Shown here in pieces: positions 8,744 to 16,051 of a stretch of DNA of 64,000 nt. Each line of letters begins with the position of its first letter. Position 1 is the first letter of the stretch. Below the pieces are notes generated by a model. The model was given only the letters and a program-made list of their open reading frames with translations. It searched no databases and was not told where the DNA came from. The DNA comes from Bradyrhizobium sp. AZCC 1721 (GTDB lineage Bacteria; Pseudomonadota; Alphaproteobacteria; Rhizobiales; Xanthobacteraceae). The DNA is taken from contig NZ_JAZHSB010000001.1 of assembly GCF_036924715.1 (NCBI RefSeq), forward strand, positions 620,001 to 684,000, given 5' to 3'. The translations under genes and the position numbers were made by a program.

Positions 8744-9444
8744 TGGTGCTTGGGCGTTCGGGCATTACGGCAGCAGCGCTGACAGTGCTGCTCGCGCTTG
8801 CGCCGCAGGTGGCGGCGCAGGATGCCGCGGCGCTGAAGAAGGAAATGATCGGGCAGTGGGAACTCGCCACCACCGAGCGCAGCAAGACTTGCGTCATCAC
8901 GATGAAGGGCGATGCGACGCCGCAGGGGCTCAAGCTCGAGCTTGAGCCCGGTTGCGCCAAGGCATTGCCGTTCACCAAGGACATTACGGCCTGGAACATC
9001 AAGGGGCTGGACATCGTGCGGCTGCAGGACGCGGCAGGCCAGCCGGTGATCGACTTCACCGAAGTCGAGAGCGGCATTTTCGAGGGCCTGCGGACCGGCG
9101 AGGGCGTTTATATCCTGCAGAACCTCGCTGCCGCCCGCTCGCTCGCCAAGTCGATGGACCAGATGATCGGTGACTGGTCGATGGTTCGTGGCAATGGGCA
9201 GACGATCTGCGGCCTGACGCTGACCAACACCGAGGCGACCGGGGATAATTTCCAGGTGTTCCTGAAGCCGAAATGCGATCCGGCGGTTGCGGCCTTCGCG
9301 CCAAACCAATGGCGGCTGGAGCGCGGACAGATGATCCTGATGTCGGCCAAAGGCGAGACCTGGCAATTCGAGGCCGACGACAATGCGCAGTGGCGGAAGG
9401 TGCCCGATACCGCCGATCCCCTGATCATGATCCGGGGACAGTAG
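8743..9444 (+). CDS. Secreted protein with two AprI/Inh-like inhibitor domains
   Basis: A signal peptide (ALTVLLALAPQVAAQ) is followed by two similar modules. The first begins MIGQWELATTERSKTC near residue 36; the second begins MIGDWSMVRGNGQTIC near residue 141. Each has Trp near the start, then a cysteine pair (TC ... EPGC; IC ... KPKC), a central Trp and a closing FE/WQ strand. This is the lipocalin-like pattern of AprI/Inh metalloprotease inhibitors, normally present once. It overlaps the dehydrogenase stop by one base (TGATGG), so it is the last gene of the importer operon. No serralysin-type protease is in the window, so a true inhibitor role is uncertain. Confidence 0.7.
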   Translation: MVLGRSGITAAALTVLLALAPQVAAQDAAALKKEMIGQWELATTERSKTCVITMKGDATPQGLKLELEPGCAKALPFTKDITAWNIKGLDIVRLQDAAGQPVIDFTEVESGIFEGLRTGEGVYILQNLAAARSLAKSMDQMIGDWSMVRGNGQTICGLTLTNTEATGDNFQVFLKPKCDPAVAAFAPNQWRLERGQMILMSAKGETWQFEADDNAQWRKVPDTADPLIMIRGQ

Positions 9445-9571
9445 CCGGTATCCCCGGGGCCTGGATTTTTTTACAAGCGCATGTCGATCCGGCCGTGGCC
9501 GGATCGTCGTTCCCTGTAGCGAGACGGAATGGCCGGCCTGATGCCGCCAACTCGCAGCACAGGAGTTGTTC

Positions 9572-9970
9572 ATGCGCTTCATGTCCATCGTTACCTCCCC
9601 GCAACCGATGAAGGCCCCGACGCCCGCCCTGATGGAAGCGATGGGGAAGCTTGCCGAACGCGAGATCAAGGCCGGCCGGATGATCGACATGGGCGGGCTG
9701 ACCCCGTTGCAGCAGGGGGCGCGGGTCTCGATCGACGGCGGCAAGCTGCGAGTCACCGACGGCCCGTTCGTGGAGGCCAAGGAAGTGGTCGGTGGCTACG
9801 CCATCTTCGAGTTCCGCGACAAGGAGGAAGCGCTCGCCATGGCCCAGGAATTCATGCAGCTTCATCTCGACCACATGCCCGGCTGGGAAGGCACCTGCGA
9901 GCTGCGCGCCATGGCCGGCCACGGCCTGGAAACGACCTGCGGCGACGTCGAATCCCCCGCACACGCCTGA
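9572..9970 (+). CDS. YciI family protein with DGPF motif
   Basis: The start is the ATG at 9572 with AGGAG at 9561-9565. A TTG two codons earlier is in frame but lies directly on the ribosome site. The 132-residue protein carries the diagnostic TDGPFVEAKEVVGGYAIFEF segment of the DGPF subgroup of YciI-like proteins, which have a ferredoxin-like fold. These are typically encoded beside ECF sigma factors of the ECF42 group. Here the partner lies 31 bases downstream on the same strand. The biochemical role is unknown. Confidence 0.85.
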   Translation: MRFMSIVTSPQPMKAPTPALMEAMGKLAEREIKAGRMIDMGGLTPLQQGARVSIDGGKLRVTDGPFVEAKEVVGGYAIFEFRDKEEALAMAQEFMQLHLDHMPGWEGTCELRAMAGHGLETTCGDVESPAHA

Positions 9971-10001
9971 TGGCGCGGCATAGCCGATCTGGTCGGCGGC
10001 G

Positions 10002-11279
10002 ATGACGGCCGCCGACGTCAATCGCACCATCCTCGCGGTCTGGCGCATCGAACAGCCGCGCCTGATCACGGGTCTGTCGCGAATGCTGCGCGACGTGCCG
10101 CTGGCGGAGGATTTGACCCAGGAAGCCTTGGTCGCGGCGCTGGAGCATTGGCCCGCCAGCGGCGTGCCGGAGAAGCCCGGGGCGTGGCTGATGGCGCTGG
10201 CCAAGCGCCGTGCGCTGGATCATCTGCGCCGCCGCAGCATGCTCGCACGCAAGCATGAGATGCTGACGCGCGACCTCGAGCAGGAGCAACAGGCGATGCC
10301 GGATCTGGACGCTGCACTCGACGACGATATTGGTGACGAGTTGCTGCGGCTGATCTTCACCGCCTGCCATCCAAAACTGTCGCGCGAGGCGCGCGCGGCG
10401 CTGGCGCTCCGAATGATCTGCGGTCTGACCACGGAAGAGATCGCGCGCGCTTTCTTGCAGCCGGAAGCGACCATCGCTCAGCGCATCGTGCGGGCGAAGC
10501 GGACGCTGTCCGAATCCGGCCTAGCCTACGAAACGCCACGCGGCGTGCAGCTTTCGGAACGGCTCGCCTCGGTGCTGGAGGTCGTCTATCTCATCTTCAA
10601 CGAAGGCTATACGGCCGCTCGCGGCGACGAATGGCTACGGCCGCAGCTCTGCAACGACGCGCTGCGCATGGGCCGTGTGCTGACGCTGGTCGCGCCGCAG
10701 GAAGCTGAAGCCCACGGCCTGCTCGCGCTGATGGAGCTGAATGCTTCGCGCACCGCGGCGCGCACCGACGCAGCCGGCGATCCGATTCTTCTGATGGACC
10801 AGAACCGCGCGCTGTGGGACCGGCTGCAGATCCGCCGGGGATTGCTGGCGCTGGCACGAGCCTACGAGCTCGGCGGAGGGGGCGGATTCTATGCACTGCA
10901 GGCTGAGATCGTCGCCTGTCACGCCAGGGCCGTTACACCTGATGAAACCGAGTGGCCGCGCATCGCCGAGCTCTACGCCAAATTGGGCGCACTGGTGCGC
11001 TCGCCGATCATCGAGCTCAACCGCGCCGTGGCTATCGGCATGGCCGAAGGGCCGGCGGCTGCACTTGCGATCGTGGACGGATTGGCCGGCGAGCCCGCGC
11101 TGAAGACCTATCACCTGTTCCCAAGCGTCCGCGGCGATCTGCTGCACAAACTCGGCCGCGTTGCAGAAGCCCGCGCTGCGTTCGAGCTCGCGTCAACACT
11201 TGCAACCAACAAGCGCGAACGCGAATTGTTGCGGCGGCGGGCCACTGAGACGAGCAGTGGCGCGCCGAAGCCGTTCTGA
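10002..11279 (+). CDS. ECF-family RNA polymerase sigma factor with long C-terminal extension (ECF42 type)
   Basis: The 425-residue protein is more than twice the length of a minimal ECF sigma factor. Region 2 is seen at LAEDLTQEALVAALEHW through KRRALDHLRRRS. Region 4 is at REARAALALRMICGLTTEEIARAFLQPEATIAQRIVRAKR. The remaining roughly 230 residues hold the DUF6596/TPR-like extension (VYLIFNEGYTAARGDEW, IELNRAVAIGMAEGPAAAL, YHLFPSVRGDLLHKLGR) that marks ECF42. No anti-sigma gene is adjacent. In this group the C-terminal part is thought to control activity. Its partner is the DGPF protein just upstream. The target promoter is probably the one before the DGPF gene, but I cannot show this. Confidence 0.88.
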   Translation: MTAADVNRTILAVWRIEQPRLITGLSRMLRDVPLAEDLTQEALVAALEHWPASGVPEKPGAWLMALAKRRALDHLRRRSMLARKHEMLTRDLEQEQQAMPDLDAALDDDIGDELLRLIFTACHPKLSREARAALALRMICGLTTEEIARAFLQPEATIAQRIVRAKRTLSESGLAYETPRGVQLSERLASVLEVVYLIFNEGYTAARGDEWLRPQLCNDALRMGRVLTLVAPQEAEAHGLLALMELNASRTAARTDAAGDPILLMDQNRALWDRLQIRRGLLALARAYELGGGGGFYALQAEIVACHARAVTPDETEWPRIAELYAKLGALVRSPIIELNRAVAIGMAEGPAAALAIVDGLAGEPALKTYHLFPSVRGDLLHKLGRVAEARAAFELASTLATNKRERELLRRRATETSSGAPKPF

Positions 11280-11281
11280 CT

Positions 11282-11593
11282 TCAGATGAACCGGAATTGC
11301 GACCGCTCGCGCTTGGCGAGTTTCGGAATCGCCTGCCCGAGAATGATGTTCTTGAAGTGGTCGGTCTGCTGATGCTCGGCGAAGGCCGCTTCGCCTGCGA
11401 ATACCTCGTAAAAGAAGAATTCTCGTGGCTTTGCGATGTTCTGGTGAATCTGGAATGCCTTCACGCCGGGCTCACGCTGTGCCTGCGGCAGAAAACCTTT
11501 CAGAAGCTCCGCGACGGTAGCTTCCTCGCCCGAATTGACTTCCCAGAATGCGGTGACGACCAGGTTCTGGTTTGCGTTGTTGGTGGTAGCCAT
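11282..11593 (-). CDS. Putative quinol monooxygenase (ABM domain)
   Basis: The start is the ATG at 11593, because AGGAG lies just before it; an ATG at 11611 is in frame but overlaps the upstream side of that site. The 103-residue protein follows the antibiotic biosynthesis monooxygenase fold. It begins with a LVVTAFWEVNSGEEATV strand, has QREPGVKAFQIHQNIAKPREFFFYEVFAGEAAFAEHQQTDHF in the centre and ends RERSQFRFI. Small dimeric members such as YgiN oxidise quinols or act on reactive carbonyls without a cofactor. It converges on the ECF gene with only two bases between the stops. Confidence 0.8.
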   Translation of the reverse strand: MATTNNANQNLVVTAFWEVNSGEEATVAELLKGFLPQAQREPGVKAFQIHQNIAKPREFFFYEVFAGEAAFAEHQQTDHFKNIILGQAIPKLAKRERSQFRFI

Positions 11594-11769
11594 AACGTTC
11601 TCCTGTGACATTCAGTGCGTGCTCGTTGGAGCGGCAATGCGGATCACAATGGCTGATCTTGCGACAAGAATGCTTCGGTAAATGTCGAATAATGATGTCA
11701 ATGTCGAAGCCGGAACCTGTTTGACGATGCGCGCGTTTTCCCGGAGATCAATTTGCCTGGAGCAGCCGC

Positions 11770-12147
11770 ATGGCCAAAAAGACCGTGCTCGCCATCGGCA
11801 TCGAGCCTTCCTTCGTCGACTTTAGCGCTTTCCCGGGGCTCACGGCCGAACTGATGACGAGCTATGTTGGAGCTCAGATCGAGCAGCTTCGCGCGATGGG
11901 CTATGAGGCCGATAGCTGCCTGATCGATCTCGGCGATACCGCCGAAGCCGTCGCCGCCGCGGCGCTGGGCGCAAAGCATTATGACTGCGTCATGATCGGC
12001 GCCGGGCTGCGCGAGCCGCGAGAGCGGCTGCACTTGTTCGAGCGGATCATCAATCTGGTTCATCTCGCCGCGCCGCAAACGCGCATCTGCTTTAACACCA
12101 CACCGGCCGACACTGCCGAGGCGGTGCAACGATGGGTCGCGCCGTGA
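11770..12147 (+). CDS. Conserved hypothetical protein, Rossmann-like
   Basis: The 125-residue product starts at an ATG with GGAG seven bases upstream. It has alternating strand/helix segments: TVLAIGIEPSFVDF, GYEADSCLIDLGD, YDCVMIGAGLREPRERLHLFERIINLVH and TRICFNTTPADTAEAV. The pattern suggests a small flavodoxin- or receiver-like alpha/beta fold, but no catalytic or nucleotide motif is convincing. It is not part of an obvious operon, lying between a divergent ABM gene and a convergent TetR gene. I do not recognise a function. Confidence 0.65.
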   Translation: MAKKTVLAIGIEPSFVDFSAFPGLTAELMTSYVGAQIEQLRAMGYEADSCLIDLGDTAEAVAAAALGAKHYDCVMIGAGLREPRERLHLFERIINLVHLAAPQTRICFNTTPADTAEAVQRWVAP

Positions 12148-12159
12148 GCGCGCTTGCGC

Positions 12160-12768
12160 TCAAGTGGTGCGGAAGGCGCCGAGCAGGCTGCCGATGATCT
12201 TTTGCCCGCGGGCTCGGAGCCTTTTCGGATTCTCTGCCCCGGGCAGCAGCAGCGCCACTTCGCAGATCATCGCATCGACCATGCGGCTCAGGAACTCGAT
12301 ATCCTCGAAATCGAGCTCGCCTTGGCGTTTCAGCGCGGCAAGCGTCGCGGTGAGCAGGGCCATCGGATGGGCTTCCTCGATCTCCCGGTAGCGCGCATTG
12401 CCGAGCACCGCCGGCGCTTCCTGGATGACGATGCGCGCATAGGCCGGTTCGAGGCAGGCGTCGAGATAGGCTTCGATGCCCTCGGTCAGGCGGTCCCATA
12501 CCTTACGCTCCATCTTCGCTCGCGCTTCGATCCTGGCCGCGGCCTCGATCTGCAGAGCGACGACCACGGCGTCGAACAGCGCCTTCTTGTCCTCGAAGTG
12601 GTGGTAGAAGGCGCCCCGCGTCACGCGCGCGGCGCGCGAGATCGCCTCGATTCCCGCCGCCTGATAGCCCTCGCTCGCGAAAATGTCCCGGCCGGCCGCC
12701 AGCAGCGCCTGCCTCGTGGCTTCCGTGTACTCCTCGCGGCGGGTTCGTTCACGTCCAGCTTCCTGCAT
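12160..12768 (-). CDS. TetR/AcrR-family transcriptional regulator
   Basis: The 202-residue product starts at the ATG at 12768. The frame is open further upstream, but it would run through the operator. The N-terminal helix-turn-helix is clear: TRQALLAAGRDIFASEGYQAAGIEAISRAARVTRGAFYHHFEDKKALFDAVV. The C-terminal ligand domain (LDACLEPAYARIVIQEAPAVLG ... EEAHPMALLTATLAALKRQGELD) resembles TetR C-terminal families that control small catabolic or efflux genes. It is divergent from the SnoaL-like gene at 12890. A palindrome between them is its probable operator, so it most likely represses itself and that transcript. Confidence 0.9.
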   Translation of the reverse strand: MQEAGRERTRREEYTEATRQALLAAGRDIFASEGYQAAGIEAISRAARVTRGAFYHHFEDKKALFDAVVVALQIEAAARIEARAKMERKVWDRLTEGIEAYLDACLEPAYARIVIQEAPAVLGNARYREIEEAHPMALLTATLAALKRQGELDFEDIEFLSRMVDAMICEVALLLPGAENPKRLRARGQKIIGSLLGAFRTT

Positions 12769-12812
12769 GCCCCCGACATACCACTTGACGCTTATGATCC
12801 TACTAACATATA

Positions 12813-12829
12813 ACATACATATAGTATGT
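12813..12829. promoter_or_regulatory. Probable TetR operator
   Basis: This is a perfect inverted repeat, ACATAC (12813-12818) and GTATGT (12824-12829), with a 5-base ATATA spacer in an AT-rich stretch. It lies 45 bases before the TetR start and 61 bases before the SnoaL-like start. Position and symmetry are as expected for autoregulation by the adjacent TetR protein. Confidence 0.65.
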
Positions 12830-12889
12830 GAAAGACACTTGGTATGAATTCGAGCAGGAGAGCTCGAGGGAAAGCTATGGGAGGAGGGC

Positions 12890-13361
12890 ATGAACAGCGA
12901 TCGAATGTTCGAATTGGCGCAGGTCTTGGCGGAGGCAAAGAGCCGTCAGGACGTGCCGGCGGCGTTGAAGGTCCTCCACGACGACATGGTGCTGGAAAAC
13001 CCGGCCTTCGGAACTACCGCCCGTGGCCTTGCCGAGAACGAGAAGGTGCTGAGCCGGTTCTTCGCTTCGTTCCCGGATTACAATGTCGTCCTGCAGGGCC
13101 GCGCCACCAATGACGATACGCTCGTTTGCTGGGGGCCGCGTGCAGATGACACTGACCGGCGATCGCTTCGGCGTGGTGCCGAACGGCAGGCGCGCAGACC
13201 TCCCGGTATTCATCCAGTTTGCGTTCAAGGACGACCGGATCGTCCACGAGCGATTCTTCTTCGACCTTGCCGAACTCTGCGCGCAGTCCGGCGTCTCGAC
13301 CGATGCGGTACGCCGCAGGATATTTGGCGATGCCGGCGTCCGGCAGCTTGTCGCCGAATGA
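12890..13361 (+). pseudogene. SnoaL-like polyketide-cyclase/ester-cyclase fold protein, frameshifted
   Basis: The first part (MNSDRMFELAQVLAEAKSR ... NVVLQGRATNDDTLVCWG) reads in one frame. It continues after a run of five G (13131-13135) in another frame (GRVQMTLTGDRFGVVPNGRRADLP ... VHERFFFDLAELC). Together they make a normal SnoaL/NTF2-like domain of about 157 residues. The total length, 472 bases, is one more than a multiple of three. A G4 run would restore TGC TGG GGC CGC GTG and a continuous protein. So this is either a one-base insertion mutation or a homopolymer sequencing error. The gene is divergent from TetR and 25 bases upstream of the DUF3237 gene. Confidence 0.8.
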
Positions 13362-13386
13362 CTTCCTCCCGCGAACCAGGACCCAG

Positions 13387-13884
13387 ATGATGACAGTAGA
13401 TCCACGCGTCAAACCGGTCGCCGCGATCAGGACAGCACCATTGTTCGACATCGTCGTCGATCTCAATCCAAGGCTGAACATCGGCGATGGTCCGCTTGGC
13501 CGCCGCATCCTGTTCGGCGCGGCCGGCGGAAGCTTCGAAGGCCCAAAGCTGCGCGGCGAGGTGGTGCCCGGCGGCGGCGACTGGGCGCTGTTCCGCAGCG
13601 ATGGCGCGATGTCGCTCGACGTCCGCCTGACGCTGCGCACGCATGACGGTGCGCTGGTGCACATGACCTATGGCGGACGCTGGATCACGCCGCCCGAATT
13701 GCGGTCAGAAATGGCTGATCCCGCCAAACGATCTCAGGTTGACCCGTCGCGCTATTACTTCCGCACCAACCCGCTGTTCGAAACCGGGGCGGAACAATAT
13801 GCCTGGATGAACGACATCGTCTGCGTCGGGTCGGGATACCTGGTCGAGGGCGGCATCGCCTACAACGTCTGCCAGATCGTCTGA
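13387..13884 (+). CDS. DUF3237 domain-containing protein
   Basis: The product starts at ATG 13387 (a second ATG follows at once) and is 165 residues long; the longer open frame upstream overlaps the SnoaL-like gene. It shows the DUF3237 pattern: PLFDIVVDLNPRLNIGDGPLGRRILFGAAGGSFEGPKLRGEVVPGGGDWALFRSDG, followed by LDVRLTLRTHDGALVHMTYGGRW and a C-terminal YYFRTNPLFETGAEQYAWMN. This is a small beta-barrel of unknown function found with catabolic genes. It probably forms one transcript with the SnoaL-like gene under TetR control. Confidence 0.8.
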   Translation: MMTVDPRVKPVAAIRTAPLFDIVVDLNPRLNIGDGPLGRRILFGAAGGSFEGPKLRGEVVPGGGDWALFRSDGAMSLDVRLTLRTHDGALVHMTYGGRWITPPELRSEMADPAKRSQVDPSRYYFRTNPLFETGAEQYAWMNDIVCVGSGYLVEGGIAYNVCQIV

Positions 13885-13895
13885 TGCATGTGCCT

Positions 13896-14576
13896 TCACC
13901 CGACCGGAAGCGACCCGCGCTGGCGGATGATCGTCCAGATCCAGGCTGCAGCGGTAAGCGCCACGGCGGCAGCAGGGGCCCAGGCTTGCGGTTCTCCCAT
14001 CGTCCGCAGCGTTATGCCGCTCAGGAGACACCAGAGCACGGGGATCGGCAGCAGCCATGGCACAAGCCCGCCGCGGGCGAGGAGCAGAACGCCGAGCGTC
14101 GCGATCGCCGTCGGATCCGGTGCGATGCCAAAGACCTCGGACGAGGCCCAGCCGCGTCCCTGTAGCGGCGCAAGCAATGGCTGTCCGGCAATTCCGAAGA
14201 CAAGGAGGAGATATCCTGTCCAAGCGACTGGCCCGCGGCGGTCGAACGCAAGACCATCGCGCAAGGACAAGACGAGGAGCAGCCCACCTTCAATGGCGAA
14301 GGCCGGCGCGATATAGGCGGCAGCCCAGTTGATGCCCGAATAGTGATTCCACAGGAACGACCACCCGACGAAGATCCAGAGGATCGCCAGGATGAATGTG
14401 ATCCAGCGTGCAAAGACTCCCGGCCGCCACGCGATCAGCAGGATGAGCAGGCCGGCGGCAAGCGTCACGACGTGCAGAGGCCAGAGCGCCGCGTTGTGCG
14501 TTTCGAACATGCGCCAGTAGACGCGCGGCGAAAACAGCAGGAAATCCTCCGCGCGATAGGTCCACCACTCCGACAT
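13896..14576 (-). CDS. DUF6064 family integral membrane protein
   Basis: The 226-residue protein begins MSEWWTYRAEDFLLFSPRVYWRMFETHN and has about six or seven hydrophobic helices (VVTLAAGLLILLIAW, ITFILAILWIFVGWSFLWNHY, IAPAFAIEGGLLLVLSL and others). The start overlaps the stop of the aldo/keto reductase gene by one base (TGATG), and no other start fits. The coupling suggests it works with or beside that exported reductase, but the family has no known function. Confidence 0.7.
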   Translation of the reverse strand: MSEWWTYRAEDFLLFSPRVYWRMFETHNAALWPLHVVTLAAGLLILLIAWRPGVFARWITFILAILWIFVGWSFLWNHYSGINWAAAYIAPAFAIEGGLLLVLSLRDGLAFDRRGPVAWTGYLLLVFGIAGQPLLAPLQGRGWASSEVFGIAPDPTAIATLGVLLLARGGLVPWLLPIPVLWCLLSGITLRTMGEPQAWAPAAAVALTAAAWIWTIIRQRGSLPVG

Positions 14577-15493
14577 CAAATGGCCTGCACGTGAGCCGAG
14601 ATGCGCTGCCGCGTGGCGAGGTCCGGCATCGGTCCGGCGGCGGCCGAGAGGTTTTCCCGCACGTGGTCGACGCGCGTGGTCGCGGGAATTGCGACGGTGA
14701 CGGCCGGGTGAGACAGGATGAACTTCAGCATGAGCTGCGCCCAGCTCGACACCCCGAGTTCGGCCGCCCACTCCGGCAGCGGCTTATTCTTGAGGCGATT
14801 GGTCAGCTCGCCCTGCCGGAACGGCCGATTCACAATCACCGCAATCCCGCGCTCTGCCGCCAGCGGCAGCAGCCGTGCCTCCGCCTCGCGATCGACGACA
14901 TTGTAGGAGAACTGCACGAAATCGATCGGCTCGTTTCGCATGATCTGTTCGACAAGATCATGACGGCGGCCTTCGGAGGTGGTGATTCCCACGTAACGCA
15001 GCGTACCGGCGGCTTTCATCTGGAGAAGCGTCTGCAGATGCGCCTGCCAGGCGAGCAGATTGTGAACCTGAACGAGGTCGAACTTCGGCACGCCCCAGAA
15101 GCGACGCGATTGCTCGATCTGGGCTGGACCTGCCGTCGCCGAGGACGTCCAGACCTTTTCGGCCGAGAATAGCGCGGGCGGCCGCCCGAGCTTTTGAAGG
15201 CCGTAGCCGACCACCGGCTGCGACGAGCCATACATGGGGGAGGAATCGATCATGCGGCCGCCAGCCTCGAAGAAGGCGGCCATGACACCAGCGCATTCGT
15301 CCCTGAGCCCCGGATCGTTGCCGACGTTGAAGGTGATCCAGGTCCCCAGTCCGACGATCGGCATCTCCTCGCGGCTCGAGGGAATAGGACGGCGCGCGGG
15401 CTGGCCTTGCTGGGCACGCAGAGAGGTCGGCAAGAGCGCGGCAGCGGCCGTTGCAAAGGATGTTTGCAGGAACGTTCGGCGTGTCGTGCGCAT
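14576..15493 (-). CDS. Tat-exported aldo/keto reductase
   Basis: The start is ATG 15493, preceded by GGAG six bases upstream; in-frame ATGs at 15505 and 15508 lie on the ribosome site. A twin-arginine signal (TTRRTFLQTSFATAAAALLP) leads into an aldo/keto reductase barrel. The barrel shows PIVGLGTWITFNVGND, FFEAGGRMIDSSPMYGSSQPVVGYGL, FDLVQVHN, LRYVGITTSEGR, IDFVQFSYNVVDREAE and PAVTVAIPATTRVDHVRENL. The catalytic Asp and Tyr of DSSPMYG and a Lys in SAEKVW are present. Export of a folded, cofactor-bearing reductase fits Tat. The gene is translationally coupled to the DUF6064 membrane protein. Confidence 0.85.
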   Translation of the reverse strand: MRTTRRTFLQTSFATAAAALLPTSLRAQQGQPARRPIPSSREEMPIVGLGTWITFNVGNDPGLRDECAGVMAAFFEAGGRMIDSSPMYGSSQPVVGYGLQKLGRPPALFSAEKVWTSSATAGPAQIEQSRRFWGVPKFDLVQVHNLLAWQAHLQTLLQMKAAGTLRYVGITTSEGRRHDLVEQIMRNEPIDFVQFSYNVVDREAEARLLPLAAERGIAVIVNRPFRQGELTNRLKNKPLPEWAAELGVSSWAQLMLKFILSHPAVTVAIPATTRVDHVRENLSAAAGPMPDLATRQRISAHVQAI

Positions 15494-15561
15494 CCGATGC
15501 TCCATCATGGCGGCGGGCTGACCCAATATGCGTCTCGCGCGCCGTCCTCAGCTAAACAGCA

Positions 15562-15624
15562 TTAGATGAGCTTCAGTCCCCTCAAACTTGCGTGACCGTT
15601 CCTGCCGACGAGACGCTTCGCATA
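15562..15624 (-). pseudogene. radC 3'-end remnant
   Basis: On the minus strand the last 20 codons before a TAA-type end read YAKRLVGRNGHASLRGLKLI. The intact radC protein encoded at 19667-20380 ends [20 protein letters not shown]. Eleven of 20 residues are identical, most differences are conservative, and the DNA is visibly similar too. No further RadC similarity (such as the HNHPSGD motif) is seen upstream, so only the tail of a second radC copy remains. Confidence 0.65.
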
Positions 15625-15659
15625 AACAACGCCTCTGGCGCGACGGATCCTCATGAGCA

Positions 15660-15689
15660 AAAGGGCCGCCCCATTTGAGGCTGCCCTTT
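15660..15689 (-). terminator. Rho-independent terminator, minus strand
   Basis: AAAGGGCCGCC (15660-15670) pairs with GGCTGCCCTTT (15679-15689) with one mismatch and an 8-base loop. On the minus strand the stem is followed by TTTTGC. It lies about 40 bases after the small gene ending at 15728 and supports that gene being real. Confidence 0.6.
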
Positions 15690-15727
15690 GTGTGGTTCGG
15701 CCGCGCCATCGCGCTATGGTCGCCGGA

Positions 15728-15898
15728 TCAATCGTACAGCATCCTGGTTCGCGCCTCGTTGCGGGCCAAACTGTTGATTTCCGCAAGCGCCATCGCGCCC
15801 CTCAGTTCCTCAAGCCAGTCCAGAAATTTGTCGACCAGGTGCTCTGGGCTCATCGAAAGAGCCGCGCCTTTCATCCGCTCTGCTAGCTGATTCATCAT
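15728..15898 (-). CDS. Small hypothetical protein
   Basis: The product is 56 residues from one of two adjacent ATGs (15898 or 15895), with AGGGG just upstream. The sequence (MMNQLAERMKGAALSMS, then PEHLVDKFLDWLEELRGAM and a C-terminal AEINSLARNEARTRMLYD) looks like two amphipathic helices. It shows no export signal or metal-binding motif. A hairpin with a T run follows on the same strand, which argues for a genuine short transcript. Function is unknown. Confidence 0.5.
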   Translation of the reverse strand: MMNQLAERMKGAALSMSPEHLVDKFLDWLEELRGAMALAEINSLARNEARTRMLYD

Positions 15899-16051
15899 CG
15901 ATCCCCTCTCAATCGAGAATGAGCTACCCCCTCTCATCCGATGAACCACTCTCTCACGCGTTCGCCAAAGCGCGAAGCGGAGAGTTAATAAATGGTAAAT
16001 GCAGGCGACGGCTTGATCAGCCGCCCTGAGACGGCAGGCCGCGCCGATGGT

